7,309 nucleotides of DNA from an uncultured Eubacteriales bacterium (GTDB taxonomy: Bacteria > Bacillota > Clostridia > Oscillospirales > Butyricicoccaceae): positions 24,350-31,658 of the forward strand of contig CAJUIK010000016.1 of the NCBI GenBank assembly GCA_910585875.1. Direction: 5' to 3'. The position numbers and the translations under genes were made by a program. Under the pieces are notes generated by a model, which worked only from the letters and a program-made list of their open reading frames with translations, ran no database searches and was not told the DNA's origin. The number at the start of each line of letters is the position of its first letter. Position 1 is the first letter of the stretch. Shown piece after piece: positions 1 through 5,499 of this stretch.

Positions 1-1259
1 TTTTTCTCCCGCGCTACCCGCGCCGCGTCTTCGTATTCTGCTTTTTGGCGGCAGAGGCCGAAGCCTTGGGCTTCTTTTACCTTCATCGGGCCGTATTCCG
101 TCTCCACAGTGCGAACAGAAGGAGACAGGATATATTTTTTACAATAGCGGGAACGAACGCCGTTGGTTGTGGTTTCCCGCAGAATCGCCTGGGCCAGCCG
201 CTCTTCGTCCTTCGCCTTGCACAGCACGGTAAACGCCGCGCCCAGCCGGCCTTTTTTCATGGTAATCGGCGCGGAGGAAACGTCCAAGGCCCCCAGTTCC
301 ATCAGGCGTTCGCCGGCAAAAGCCAACGCCTCCGCCGTCATATCGTCGATATGGCAGCAGAGCTCCACAATATCCGCCTGGTCGGCGTCTCCCGCTTGGC
401 CCCAGAACGCCCGGACGCAGTTGGCTGCCGGAAACTCTTTGCGGCCCAAGCCATAGCCGGTGTTTTCCACCGTCATGGGGGGCATAGGCCCGAATTTTTG
501 GGCAAAATGGGCCAACAGAGCGGCGCCGGTGGGGGTGCATAGTTCGCCCTGAATCTCCCCGCCATAGCAGGGGATTCCCTTGAGAATCTCCGCTGTGGCC
601 GGCGCGGGCACGGGCACTACGCCGTGGGCGCAGCGGACTTGGCCGCTGCCAACATGGATAGAAGACGCCTGAACCGCGTCGGGCGCCAGCAGATGGACGG
701 CCAGGCAGACGCCCACAATGTCCGCGACGGCGTCCAAAGAGCCCACCTCGTGAAAATGAATCTGACTCACCGGCGCGCCGTGAGCCTTTGCCTCCGCCTC
801 GGCGATACGGTCGTACACCGCTTTGGCATCTTCCTTCACTTGTTGGGGCAGATCTAGCCCGTCGATGATTTGGGTCACATCTGCCAGACTGCTGTGAGAA
901 TGGGCATGGCTATGAGAATGTTCGTGGTCGTGAACATGAGGATGTCCATGGTCGTGGGGATGTTCGTGGCCGTGAGCGTGTCCATGGTCATGAGGATGTT
1001 CATGACCGTGTACGTGTTCGTGAATATGGCCGCCTTGAGGGACGTCCAGACTCTCTTCCTGCTGGCCGTTGACGGCGACGGCCATATGGGTTCCCACAAT
1101 GCCGCAGGTGGAAGCCCGCTCCGCCCGTACCTCCACGCCAGGAATCAGGCTGTTCATGGTCTTGAGAAACCCCTCTTGGTCAGACAGCAGCTCATAAAGG
1201 GCCGCTGTCAGCATATCGCCGGCGGCGCCCATTTTACATTCCAAATACAGCGTTTTCAT
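1..1259 (-). CDS. larC: LarC, nickel insertase of nickel-pincer cofactor synthesis (3' end outside the window)
   Basis: Last step of NPN cofactor synthesis: LarC is the CTP-dependent cyclometallase that inserts nickel into the dithio-pyridinium mononucleotide made by LarB and LarE. The 419 visible codons read in one open frame. The N-terminus MKTLYLECKMGAAGDM is the family's opening motif. A His-rich segment (residues 78-122) follows, then QIHFHEVGSLDAVADIVG (about 167-184), the CTPTGAALLAHF region, NTGYGLGRKEFP and ETTTNGVRSRY near the C-terminus. LarC proteins are usually about 400-430 residues, so probably only some 10-25 residues are missing. The start is an ATG with GGAG about 10 nt upstream, 18 nt after the larB stop, so it is co-transcribed with larE and larB. 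Unlike Lactiplantibacillus plantarum, where LarC is made from two frames by ribosomal frameshifting, this gene is one continuous frame. Family assignment is confident. Confidence 0.96.
   Translation of the reverse strand, partial: MKTLYLECKMGAAGDMLTAALYELLSDQEGFLKTMNSLIPGVEVRAERASTCGIVGTHMAVAVNGQQEESLDVPQGGHIHEHVHGHEHPHDHGHAHGHEHPHDHGHPHVHDHEHSHSHAHSHSSLADVTQIIDGLDLPQQVKEDAKAVYDRIAEAEAKAHGAPVSQIHFHEVGSLDAVADIVGVCLAVHLLAPDAVQASSIHVGSGQVRCAHGVVPVPAPATAEILKGIPCYGGEIQGELCTPTGAALLAHFAQKFGPMPPMTVENTGYGLGRKEFPAANCVRAFWGQAGDADQADIVELCCHIDDMTAEALAFAGERLMELGALDVSSAPITMKKGRLGAAFTVLCKAKDEERLAQAILRETTTNGVRSRYCKKYILSPSVRTVETEYGPMKVKEAQGFGLCRQKAEYEDAARVAREK
894..1028 (-). repeat. Alternating-histidine tract inside LarC (23 x His)
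   Basis: Residues 78 to 122 of LarC have histidine at every even position without exception, giving 23 histidines separated by E, V, G, P, D, A, S or I. It contains an imperfect 12-residue (36-bp) tandem duplication: EHPHDHGHAHGH at 87-98 and EHPHDHGHPHVH at 99-110. His-rich inserts at this place are common in LarC and in other nickel chaperones. Here it probably binds or stores nickel for insertion. The metal role is an inference; the pattern is read directly. Confidence 0.95.
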
Positions 1260-1277
1260 GGCAATCGATCTCCTTTT

Positions 1278-2045
1278 TTATTGAATTCCTTCCATTTGAT
1301 TGATGCGGCTGGCCAAAAAACCCGCCCCGAAGCCATTGTCGATATTGACGACGCTGACGCCGCTGGCGCAGGAATTGAGCATGGAGAGCAGGGCGGAAAC
1401 GCCGCCGAAGGAAGCGCCATAGCCCACGCTGGTGGGCACGGCGATCACCGGACAATCCACCAGGCCGCCTACCACGCTGGCCAACGCGCCCTCCATGCCC
1501 GCTACGGCCACCACCGCCCGGGCCTGCATCAGGGGCTCCAGGCTGCGCAGCAGACGATGAAGGCCGGCCACGCCCACATCGTAAAGGCGAGTCACCCGGT
1601 TGCCCAAGGTTTCGGCGGTGATAGCCGCCTCTTCCGCCACGCCCATATCGCTGGTGCCCCCTGTGGCCACCACAATGGAGCCTCTTCCCTCCACAGGCCG
1701 GGGCAGGGCCACCGCCAGCTTGGCCAGAGGCTCATAGTTCAGCGGGAAGCGCTGGGCCAGATAGTCCGCCGTCTGAGCCGGAATCCGGGTAATCAGAATA
1801 TTGCTTCCTCCCCTCTGCTCCATGGCCTGGACGATGCCGGCAATCTGTTCCGGCGTTTTGGACTGGCCGTAAATCACCTCCGCCGCCCCCTGGCGCAGAG
1901 CTCGGTGATGGTCGATTTTGGCATACCCCAGGTCTTCAAAGGGGGCCAGCTTGAGTTGAAGCGCCGCCTGCTCCGGCGAAAGAGTTCCCGCCTGAACCTG
2001 GCGCAGCATTTCGATTGTTTTTTCTTTTTTCTCCATTCTTTTCAT
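1278..2045 (-). CDS. larB: LarB, NaAD carboxylase/hydrolase (PurE-like) of nickel-pincer cofactor synthesis
   Basis: First step of NPN synthesis: LarB carboxylates the pyridinium ring of nicotinic acid adenine dinucleotide and hydrolyses it, giving pyridinium-3,5-biscarboxylic acid mononucleotide and AMP. The 255-residue length fits the family. An N-terminal helical part (1-50) leads to the signature EVIYGQSKTPEQI (56-68). The PurE/AIR-carboxylase-like fold contains VVATGGTSDMGVAEEA (125-140), GMEGALASVVGGL (183-195), VPTSVGYGASFGG (203-215) and NSCASGVSVVNIDNGFGAG (224-242). Cys226 in NSCASG matches the cysteine that forms a covalent adduct with the substrate in the family. The start at 2045 has AGGA 5 nt upstream. 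A second in-frame ATG at 2036 (252 residues) has GAGG 9 nt upstream and is equally possible. The gene lies 7 nt after the larE stop and its ribosome binding site touches that stop, which suggests translational coupling. Confidence 0.95.
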   Translation of the reverse strand: MKRMEKKEKTIEMLRQVQAGTLSPEQAALQLKLAPFEDLGYAKIDHHRALRQGAAEVIYGQSKTPEQIAGIVQAMEQRGGSNILITRIPAQTADYLAQRFPLNYEPLAKLAVALPRPVEGRGSIVVATGGTSDMGVAEEAAITAETLGNRVTRLYDVGVAGLHRLLRSLEPLMQARAVVAVAGMEGALASVVGGLVDCPVIAVPTSVGYGASFGGVSALLSMLNSCASGVSVVNIDNGFGAGFLASRINQMEGIQ

Positions 2046-2052
2046 CCTCTTC

Positions 2053-2802
2053 CTATGTCCGGGCCGCCAAATCCAGGGCGACGATGGGAAAATCTCCGCC
2101 GACTGCCTGCAAAATTTCCCGACGCTGTTCAAAGGCCAATTCTTGCTGCCCTTCGGGAATTTGCAGAACTGCCGCGCCGCCCCGCAGGCGCAGACGGAAA
2201 TCCCGGAAACCAAGACTGGCCAGAGCCTCTTCCCCTCGCTCAATCCGCTGCAAATCCCCTTTTGCAATGGGGGTCCCTGTGGGAATTCGAGTGGCCAGGC
2301 AGGCGTAGGCCGGTTTATCCCAGGTGGGAAGCCCCGCCTCCTTGGAAAGACGGCGCACCTCCGCCTTGGTCAGCCCCGCCTCCCGCAGCGGGGAGCGGAC
2401 CTCCATCTCCTGCAAGGCCCGCATTCCCGGCCGGTCTCCTGCGTCGTCCGAGGCGTTGGAGCCGTCGATCAGCAGCGTATAGCCTTCCTCTTGGGCTTGG
2501 CTCAGTATTCGAGAAAAGATCTGCTTTTTGCAATGATAACACCGATCCGACGGGTTTGGGGCAATCTGGGGGCAGGCCAGCGCGTCGACCTCCAAGACCT
2601 CCATAGCCAGACCGCACTGCTCCGCAACCTGCCGGGCGTCCCGCAGCTCAAAAGCGGGCTGAAAGTCAGAGCGGACGTAATAGGCCCGCCAATCCTGTCC
2701 AAAGCGGGCGGCGGCCCAGACCAGCAACGCCGAATCCACGCCGCCGGAAAAGGCCAAGGCGCCCCTGGGATTCTGTTCAAAAAATTTCTGCAATCGTTCC
2801 AT
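2053..2802 (-). CDS. larE: LarE, ATP-dependent sulfur insertase of nickel-pincer cofactor synthesis
   Basis: LarE adenylates the two carboxylates of the LarB product and replaces them with thiocarboxylates. This 249-residue protein has the PP-loop ATP pyrophosphatase motif SGGVDS (19-24), SDRCYHCK (86-92), LIDGSNASDD (111-120), RPGMRAL (124-130) and PAYACLATRIPTG (164-176). Cys168 aligns with the catalytic Cys176 of L. plantarum LarE. Cys88 and Cys91 add a CxxC, giving the three-cysteine set linked to [4Fe-4S]-dependent LarE enzymes rather than the sacrificial-cysteine type; that subtype call is an inference. The protein ends at LDLAART, without the GFRSG-type tail that LarE proteins usually carry. 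The start at 2802 has GGGGAG 5 nt upstream. An in-frame ATG at 2898 with a distant GGAGG would add 32 residues, but its coding region would run through the terminator. First gene of the operon. Confidence 0.95.
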   Translation of the reverse strand: MERLQKFFEQNPRGALAFSGGVDSALLVWAAARFGQDWRAYYVRSDFQPAFELRDARQVAEQCGLAMEVLEVDALACPQIAPNPSDRCYHCKKQIFSRILSQAQEEGYTLLIDGSNASDDAGDRPGMRALQEMEVRSPLREAGLTKAEVRRLSKEAGLPTWDKPAYACLATRIPTGTPIAKGDLQRIERGEEALASLGFRDFRLRLRGGAAVLQIPEGQQELAFEQRREILQAVGGDFPIVALDLAART

Positions 2803-2860
2803 TGTTCTCCCCTGTTCCTGTTCCTGTTCTTCTCCGCCGGCAAAACCGGCCTGCTCCAGC

Positions 2861-2891
2861 AAAAAAGGCATACCAAAATAAGGTATGCCTT
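2861..2891 (-). terminator. Intrinsic terminator in the larE leader (attenuator)
   Basis: On the minus strand a perfect 10-bp stem, AAGGCATACC with GGTATGCCTT, encloses the 7-nt loop TTATTTT. The stem is followed by a run of T (TTTTTT in total after the GGTATGCC arm). It lies between the promoter at 3062-3091 and larE, with no complete gene in between. Transcription of larEBC must therefore read through it, which is the layout of an attenuator or riboswitch expression platform. Confidence 0.85.
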
Positions 2892-3055
2892 CAGACATCT
2901 TCCGCTGAGTTCCTCCCAGCGGGACAGATTTGGAACAAAACGCTTCCCCGACCCGCCAAAGCGGCCTTCTGGCCGCGATTATCCTTCGGCTCAACGGCGC
3001 CCGAGAAATCAGGGCCGGCCTGCGTAGGCCGGCCCCCTCGTTTTCGCAAGACGAT
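2892..3055 (-). promoter_or_regulatory. Structured 5' leader of larEBC, candidate riboswitch or attenuator aptamer
   Basis: Between the predicted transcription start (about 3055) and the terminator lie three clear hairpins. The first is a 10-bp GGGCCGGCCT stem with a 4-nt loop (3012-3035). The second is GCGGCC-AGAA-GGCCGC (2961-2976). The third is CCGCTG/CAGCGG (2902-2922), holding GGAGG in its loop. AAAACG at 3039-3044 can pair with CGTTTT at 2937-2942 and would close a multibranched domain around the first two hairpins. Unpaired, purine-rich stretches such as TTGAGCCGAAGGATAATC (2977-2994) could be ligand-binding joints. It matches no riboswitch class that I can name with confidence. Nickel, a pincer intermediate or NaAD would be logical signals, but this is inference. 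Confidence 0.5.
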
Positions 3056-3061
3056 ATAAAT

Positions 3062-3091
3062 ATTATACTGTATTCCCGCCGGCGCTGTCAA
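3062..3091 (-). promoter_or_regulatory. Sigma-A-type promoter of larEBC
   Basis: Minus strand: -35 TTGACA at 3091-3086 and -10 TATAAT at 3067-3062, both perfect consensus hexamers, 18 bp apart. The expected start is near 3055. That leaves about 250 nt of untranslated leader before the larE ATG. Such a strong promoter ahead of a terminator fits control by transcription attenuation. Confidence 0.85.
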
Positions 3092-3192
3092 CTGCCGGTC
3101 TGGCGGCGATAAAAACGCCGACGCGGGACTCATTCCATTGGAAGATATCGACCCTCCTAAAGAGCTTGCAGGGGTTCCGTATTTTTCACGAT

Positions 3193-3678
3193 TTAATCCA
3201 GAGACACGATCTCATATTCCCGGTTTCCCAAGCCCAGCTCGTTGGCGACCTCCACCGTATGGATGCCGTTGCGGCTTTCAATCCGCTCAATCAGGTGGGA
3301 TTTGCCCGGGTCAGGGGAATGGTACACCGCGTCCACACAAGCCTGATCCACCGCCACCGGGTCCAAAGAGGCGAAGATCCCGATATCCGCCATCTTGGGC
3401 TCCTCAGGGTTGCTGGAGCAGTCGCAGTCCACAGACAGCCTGTTGGCCACGTTGATATAAACGATGTTCCGCCGGCCCATATAATCCATCACGCCTTTGC
3501 AAGCGTCGGCCGTGCACTCCAGGAAAGAATCGTGGTCGGCGGTCCACAGGTCGGCGGGCACGCCCACGCCGTGGATATGGGCTTTGCTATGGCCGGAAGC
3601 CACGCCGATGGACATATTTTTCAGCGCGCCGCCAAAACCGCCCATAGCGTGGCCCTTAAAATGGGACAGCATCAGCAT
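3193..3678 (-). pseudogene. DUF362-family protein, C-terminal fragment lacking its N-terminal half
   Basis: The 161 readable residues match the C-terminal half of DUF362 / COG2768-like proteins of Clostridia: MLSHFKGHAMGGFGGALKN at the start, then GVASGHSKAHIHG, ANRLSVDCDCSSNPEEP, MADIGIFASLDPVAVDQAC and SRNGIHTVEVANELGLG at the end. Full-length relatives are roughly 300 residues or more, and normally about 150 or more residues precede SHFKGH. Here an in-frame TGA (3681-3679) stands directly before the first ATG. No Shine-Dalgarno sequence is visible there, and the upstream DNA shows no matching coding sequence in any frame. The molecular function of the family is not established; an iron-sulfur or redox link is suggested for relatives, but no CxxCxxC cluster motif is present here. 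Probably a decayed gene or a deletion junction; a short expressed protein cannot be excluded. Confidence 0.75.
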
Positions 3679-3736
3679 TCAGAATAAATGATAAACCCTG
3701 ATTTTCCCATGATAAAAATCTCCGTTCTAAGTTCCA

Positions 3737-3760
3737 GCGGCCCTGACAGGCCGCCGTTTT
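3737..3760 (+). terminator. Possible weak terminator-like hairpin between the DUF362 remnant and spoIIID
   Basis: GCGGCC (3737-3742) pairs with GGCCGC (3749-3754) around the loop CTGACA and is followed by CGTTTTGATT. The T-run is short and no gene ends just upstream on the plus strand. It may be a leftover of a deleted gene or simply a stem-loop. Apart from this hairpin and the spoIIID promoter candidate, the DNA from 3679 to 3918 shows nothing recognisable. Confidence 0.3.
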
Positions 3761-3856
3761 GATTAATTTTATCGCAACACTTGAAGTTTACTCCAAGTCA
3801 AGAGGCGGCCTGAAAATTTTTTGCCCAATCGCCCGCCGCAAATTTGCTCTTTTTGC

Positions 3857-3885
3857 GCCTAAACTGTTCGCCCAGCGCATAGAAT
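3857..3885 (+). promoter_or_regulatory. Candidate sigma-E-type promoter of spoIIID
   Basis: CATAGAAT at 3878-3885 matches 7 of 8 positions of the sigma-E -10 consensus CATACAMT. A weaker -35 (GCCTAAA, 3857-3863) sits 14 bp upstream. The expected start near 3892 leaves about 27 nt to the GTG. Sigma-E transcription of spoIIID is established in Bacillus subtilis; the site here is an inference from pattern. Confidence 0.35.
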
Positions 3886-3918
3886 GGCAACAGTATCAGG
3901 TAAGGGAGGGTAAAAAGC

Positions 3919-4179
3919 GTGAAGGGCTTACCCGAAGAACGAGCTTCTGAGCTCGCGCAATATATCATCCAGAATAACGCCACCGTCCGCCAAGCCGCCG
4001 CCAAATTTGGTATATCCAAATCAACGGTACATAAAGACGTCACCGAACGTCTACGGCTGACCAATCGCCGGCTTTATGAAGAAGTCAAAGCCGTATTGGA
4101 AGAGAACAAAGCGGAGCGGCATATCCGGGGCGGCATGGCCACCAAGGCAAAGTATCAGCATGACAGTCAAATGAGCTAA
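3919..4179 (+). CDS. spoIIID: SpoIIID, mother-cell sporulation transcription regulator
   Basis: A small DNA-binding protein of 86 residues, close to the usual 80-95 of SpoIIID. In the mother cell SpoIIID activates or represses many sigma-E genes and helps switch on sigma-K. The helix-turn-helix is clear: NATVRQAAAKFGISKSTVHK (20-39) followed by DVTERL, nearly the same as the Bacillus SpoIIID recognition helix region. The C-terminal signature RHIRGGMATKAKYQHD matches the basic tail that also contacts DNA. The start is GTG at 3919 with GGGAGGG 8 nt upstream. The gene stands alone on its strand and converges on hpf. It shows that the organism is an endospore former or descends from one. Confidence 0.95.
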   Translation: MKGLPEERASELAQYIIQNNATVRQAAAKFGISKSTVHKDVTERLRLTNRRLYEEVKAVLEENKAERHIRGGMATKAKYQHDSQMS

Positions 4180-4296
4180 AAAGCCGGGATTTTTAAAATA
4201 AATAGAATGTTTTAATTATATATTTCTAAAAGTATTATTTTTCTTTTCCCACAAACGCATATACGCTGATTCTTCTGCTATTTCCTAAGCGCGCAA
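4180..4296. other. AT-rich convergent intergenic stretch after spoIIID
   Basis: The gap between the spoIIID stop and the hpf terminator is clearly richer in A and T (about 4195-4260) than the surrounding genes. No reading frame with a ribosome binding site and no GC-rich hairpin followed by T was found on the plus strand. How spoIIID transcription ends is therefore not evident, unless it uses the stem at 4297-4327 from the other side. Confidence 0.5.
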
Positions 4297-4327
4297 AAGG
4301 CCGGACGCCCAAACAGGGTCCGGCCTT
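4295..4327 (-). terminator. Intrinsic terminator of hpf
   Basis: A perfect 10-bp stem, AAGGCCGGAC with GTCCGGCCTT, encloses an 11-nt loop. On the minus strand it ends in TTTT, about 50 nt after the hpf stop. On the plus strand the stem is followed by TT only, so it works mainly for hpf, though it could stop spoIIID transcripts less efficiently. Confidence 0.8.
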
Positions 4328-4377
4328 CTGACAGTTGCGTGGATTTGAAAGGGGTCTCCCCCGCCGCAACGATTGAT

Positions 4378-4914
4378 TTACTTGCTGATAATCAGGCCGT
4401 AGCCGTCGTTGGAGCGCTTATAGACCACGCTGTGCCGGTCTCCCGCCTCGTTATTGCGGAAAAAGAAGAACTCATGGCCCAGCATATTCATTTGCAAAAT
4501 GGCCTCTTCGACGCTCATGGGCTTGACCTCAAATTCCTTGGTGCGGATAACGCTATAGGGATCTTCCGGCGCTTGGGCTTCTGCCAGCTGCTGCATCTCG
4601 GCAGTCTTGTCAAAGGCGCCCTGGCGCAGCCTTTTTTCCAACCGGGTCTTGTTTTTCTGGATTTGGCGCTCAATACGGTCGATGGCGCCGTCGATGGAGG
4701 CGTACATATCGTGGCTCTGCTCCGAGGCCCGGAACAACATTCCCCCATGGGACACTGTAATCTCCACAATATGCCGTCCCCGTTCGGTGGAGAAAGTTAC
4801 TTTCGCGCTGCTGTCTCTATCAAAGTACCGTTCCAGCTTTTCGCATTTCTTGGCGGCATACTCCTTCAGCTCGTCAGAAATCGAAACCTTTCTTTCGGCA
4901 TAAGTCATCTTCAT
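4378..4914 (-). CDS. hpf: Long-form ribosome hibernation promoting factor (HPF/RaiA family)
   Basis: Binds the small ribosomal subunit at the decoding and tRNA sites in stationary phase and dimerises 70S ribosomes into inactive 100S particles. The 178 residues fit the long type. The N-terminal S30AE domain (about 1-95) has SISDELKEYAAKKCEKLERY (11-30) and ERGRHIVEITVSHGGMLFRA (44-63). A polar linker follows (about 96-120). The C-terminal dimerisation domain (about 121-178) holds the signature RTKEFEVKPMSVEEAILQM and LGHEFFFFRN. The start ATG at 4914 has AAGGAG 8 nt upstream; an in-frame GTG at 4923 abuts that site and is unlikely. Monocistronic, with its own promoter, a long structured leader and a terminator. 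Confidence 0.95.
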   Translation of the reverse strand: MKMTYAERKVSISDELKEYAAKKCEKLERYFDRDSSAKVTFSTERGRHIVEITVSHGGMLFRASEQSHDMYASIDGAIDRIERQIQKNKTRLEKRLRQGAFDKTAEMQQLAEAQAPEDPYSVIRTKEFEVKPMSVEEAILQMNMLGHEFFFFRNNEAGDRHSVVYKRSNDGYGLIISK

Positions 4915-4951
4915 CGTCAACACTCCTTCTATTTTTGGTGATATATCCCCA

Positions 4952-5094
4952 CAAAATCATTGGATTTTGCAGAGACCCCTTTTCTTTGATTCAATTTCCC
5001 CGGGACGCCCGGGGAAATCCTTCCGCCGGATTCCCGGCGTCCCGCCTGACGGCGGGGCCCTGGCGCTCCGCGCTGCAAAATCGTCGGATTTTGC
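4952..5094 (-). repeat. Cluster of stem-loops bounded by two GATTTTGC palindromes in the hpf leader
   Basis: Five palindromes follow one another. CAAAATC-ATTG-GATTTTG is at 4952-4969. ATTTCCCCGGG pairs with CCCGGGGAAAT (11 bp, loop ACG) at 4994-5018. CGCCGG-ATTC-CCGGCG is at 5024-5039. CCCGCC-TGAC-GGCGGG is at 5041-5056. GCAAAATC-GTCG-GATTTTGC is at 5075-5094. The two outer units agree at 17 of 19 bases as direct repeats (CAAAATCATTGGATTTTGC against CAAAATCGTCGGATTTTGC). The cluster is transcribed as the hpf 5' leader. It resembles a composite REP-like or MITE-like intergenic element; whether it is repeated elsewhere cannot be seen here. Confidence 0.7.
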
Positions 5095-5121
5095 GATGCT
5101 CTGATATAGTATCTTGCGGAT

Positions 5122-5150
5122 ATTATACCACAGCTTTCCTCCGTTGTACA
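5122..5150 (-). promoter_or_regulatory. Sigma-A-type extended -10 promoter of hpf
   Basis: Minus strand: TATAAT at 5127-5122 is preceded by TGG, giving an extended -10. TGTACA (4 of 6 consensus) at 5150-5145 stands 17 bp upstream. The expected start near 5115 gives a leader of about 200 nt before the hpf ATG. Confidence 0.65.
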
Positions 5151-5415
5151 GATTGACGCTCCAGAATGACGGCAGAAATCCATGGATTTTCAAGAATCTT
5201 TCATAACGGCTTTTCTTCTGTCAATTCCTCGGCGCGGAATTCCTTCTTGCTGAATGGCGTCCGCGCTCTGAAGAAGAGAAAAACAGTTGGCGCATTTTCC
5301 CCTTTTTTCGATAAACTTTCTGAATGCTATCGGTCTGTATACAAAGATTTCTCAGCGTTTAGGCAAGGCGCCCAAATTATTTTGGATATCCTGCAAATTT
5401 TCACCGTTTCAAGCC
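5151..5415. other. Non-coding region between the divergent hpf and exporter promoters
   Basis: No reading frame here has a ribosome binding site or recognisable protein. Seen are a perfect 14-bp palindrome AAATCCATGGATTT (5176-5189), whose right half resembles the GGATTTT of the hpf-leader repeats, and a loose GCGCGGA/TCCGCGC inverted repeat (5232-5266). A frame is open from 5166 into the exporter gene, but it has no ribosome binding site and its sequence is not protein-like. Confidence 0.6.
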
Positions 5416-5444
5416 TTTTCATTCTCCGGTTAATACAGTATAAT
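5416..5444 (+). promoter_or_regulatory. Sigma-A-type promoter of the exporter operon
   Basis: A perfect -10 TATAAT (5439-5444) has TTTTCA (4 of 6 consensus, 5416-5421) 17 bp upstream. Transcription would start near 5451, about 50 nt before the ATG of the first exporter gene. Confidence 0.65.
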
Positions 5445-5499
5445 TGTTTGCAGCCCGATCAAAAGGCGAAAATGGATTCAGGCAGCGGAGGATTTGCTT

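Noticed and set aside
139..540. A 133-codon minus-strand frame inside larC, considered as a LarC2-like second frame
   Set aside because: The larC frame itself stays open and in register with family motifs through this stretch, so this is a shadow frame and not evidence of programmed frameshifting.
870..2606. A 578-codon open frame on the plus strand opposite the lar genes
   Set aside because: It is antisense to larC, larB and larE, has low-complexity Met/Val-rich and Pro/Arg-rich content produced by the complement of those genes, and has no family signature. The minus-strand lar proteins are clear family members.
2803..2994. A larE start at 2994, giving a 313-residue protein
   Set aside because: The extra N-terminus runs through the leader hairpins and the terminator, and its sequence is not LarE-like. 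The ATG at 2802 has a good ribosome binding site and the PP-loop at the usual distance.
2892..3055. Known riboswitch classes for the larE leader (cobalamin, FMN, SAM-I, lysine, M-box, T-box, c-di-GMP, fluoride)
   Set aside because: None of the signature strings I would expect for these classes was found by eye. A covariance-model search was not possible here.
3104..3120. CGGCG/CGCCG hairpin as a terminator of the DUF362 remnant
   Set aside because: The stem is only 5 bp and no T-run follows on the minus strand; it also lies just upstream of the larE -35 box.
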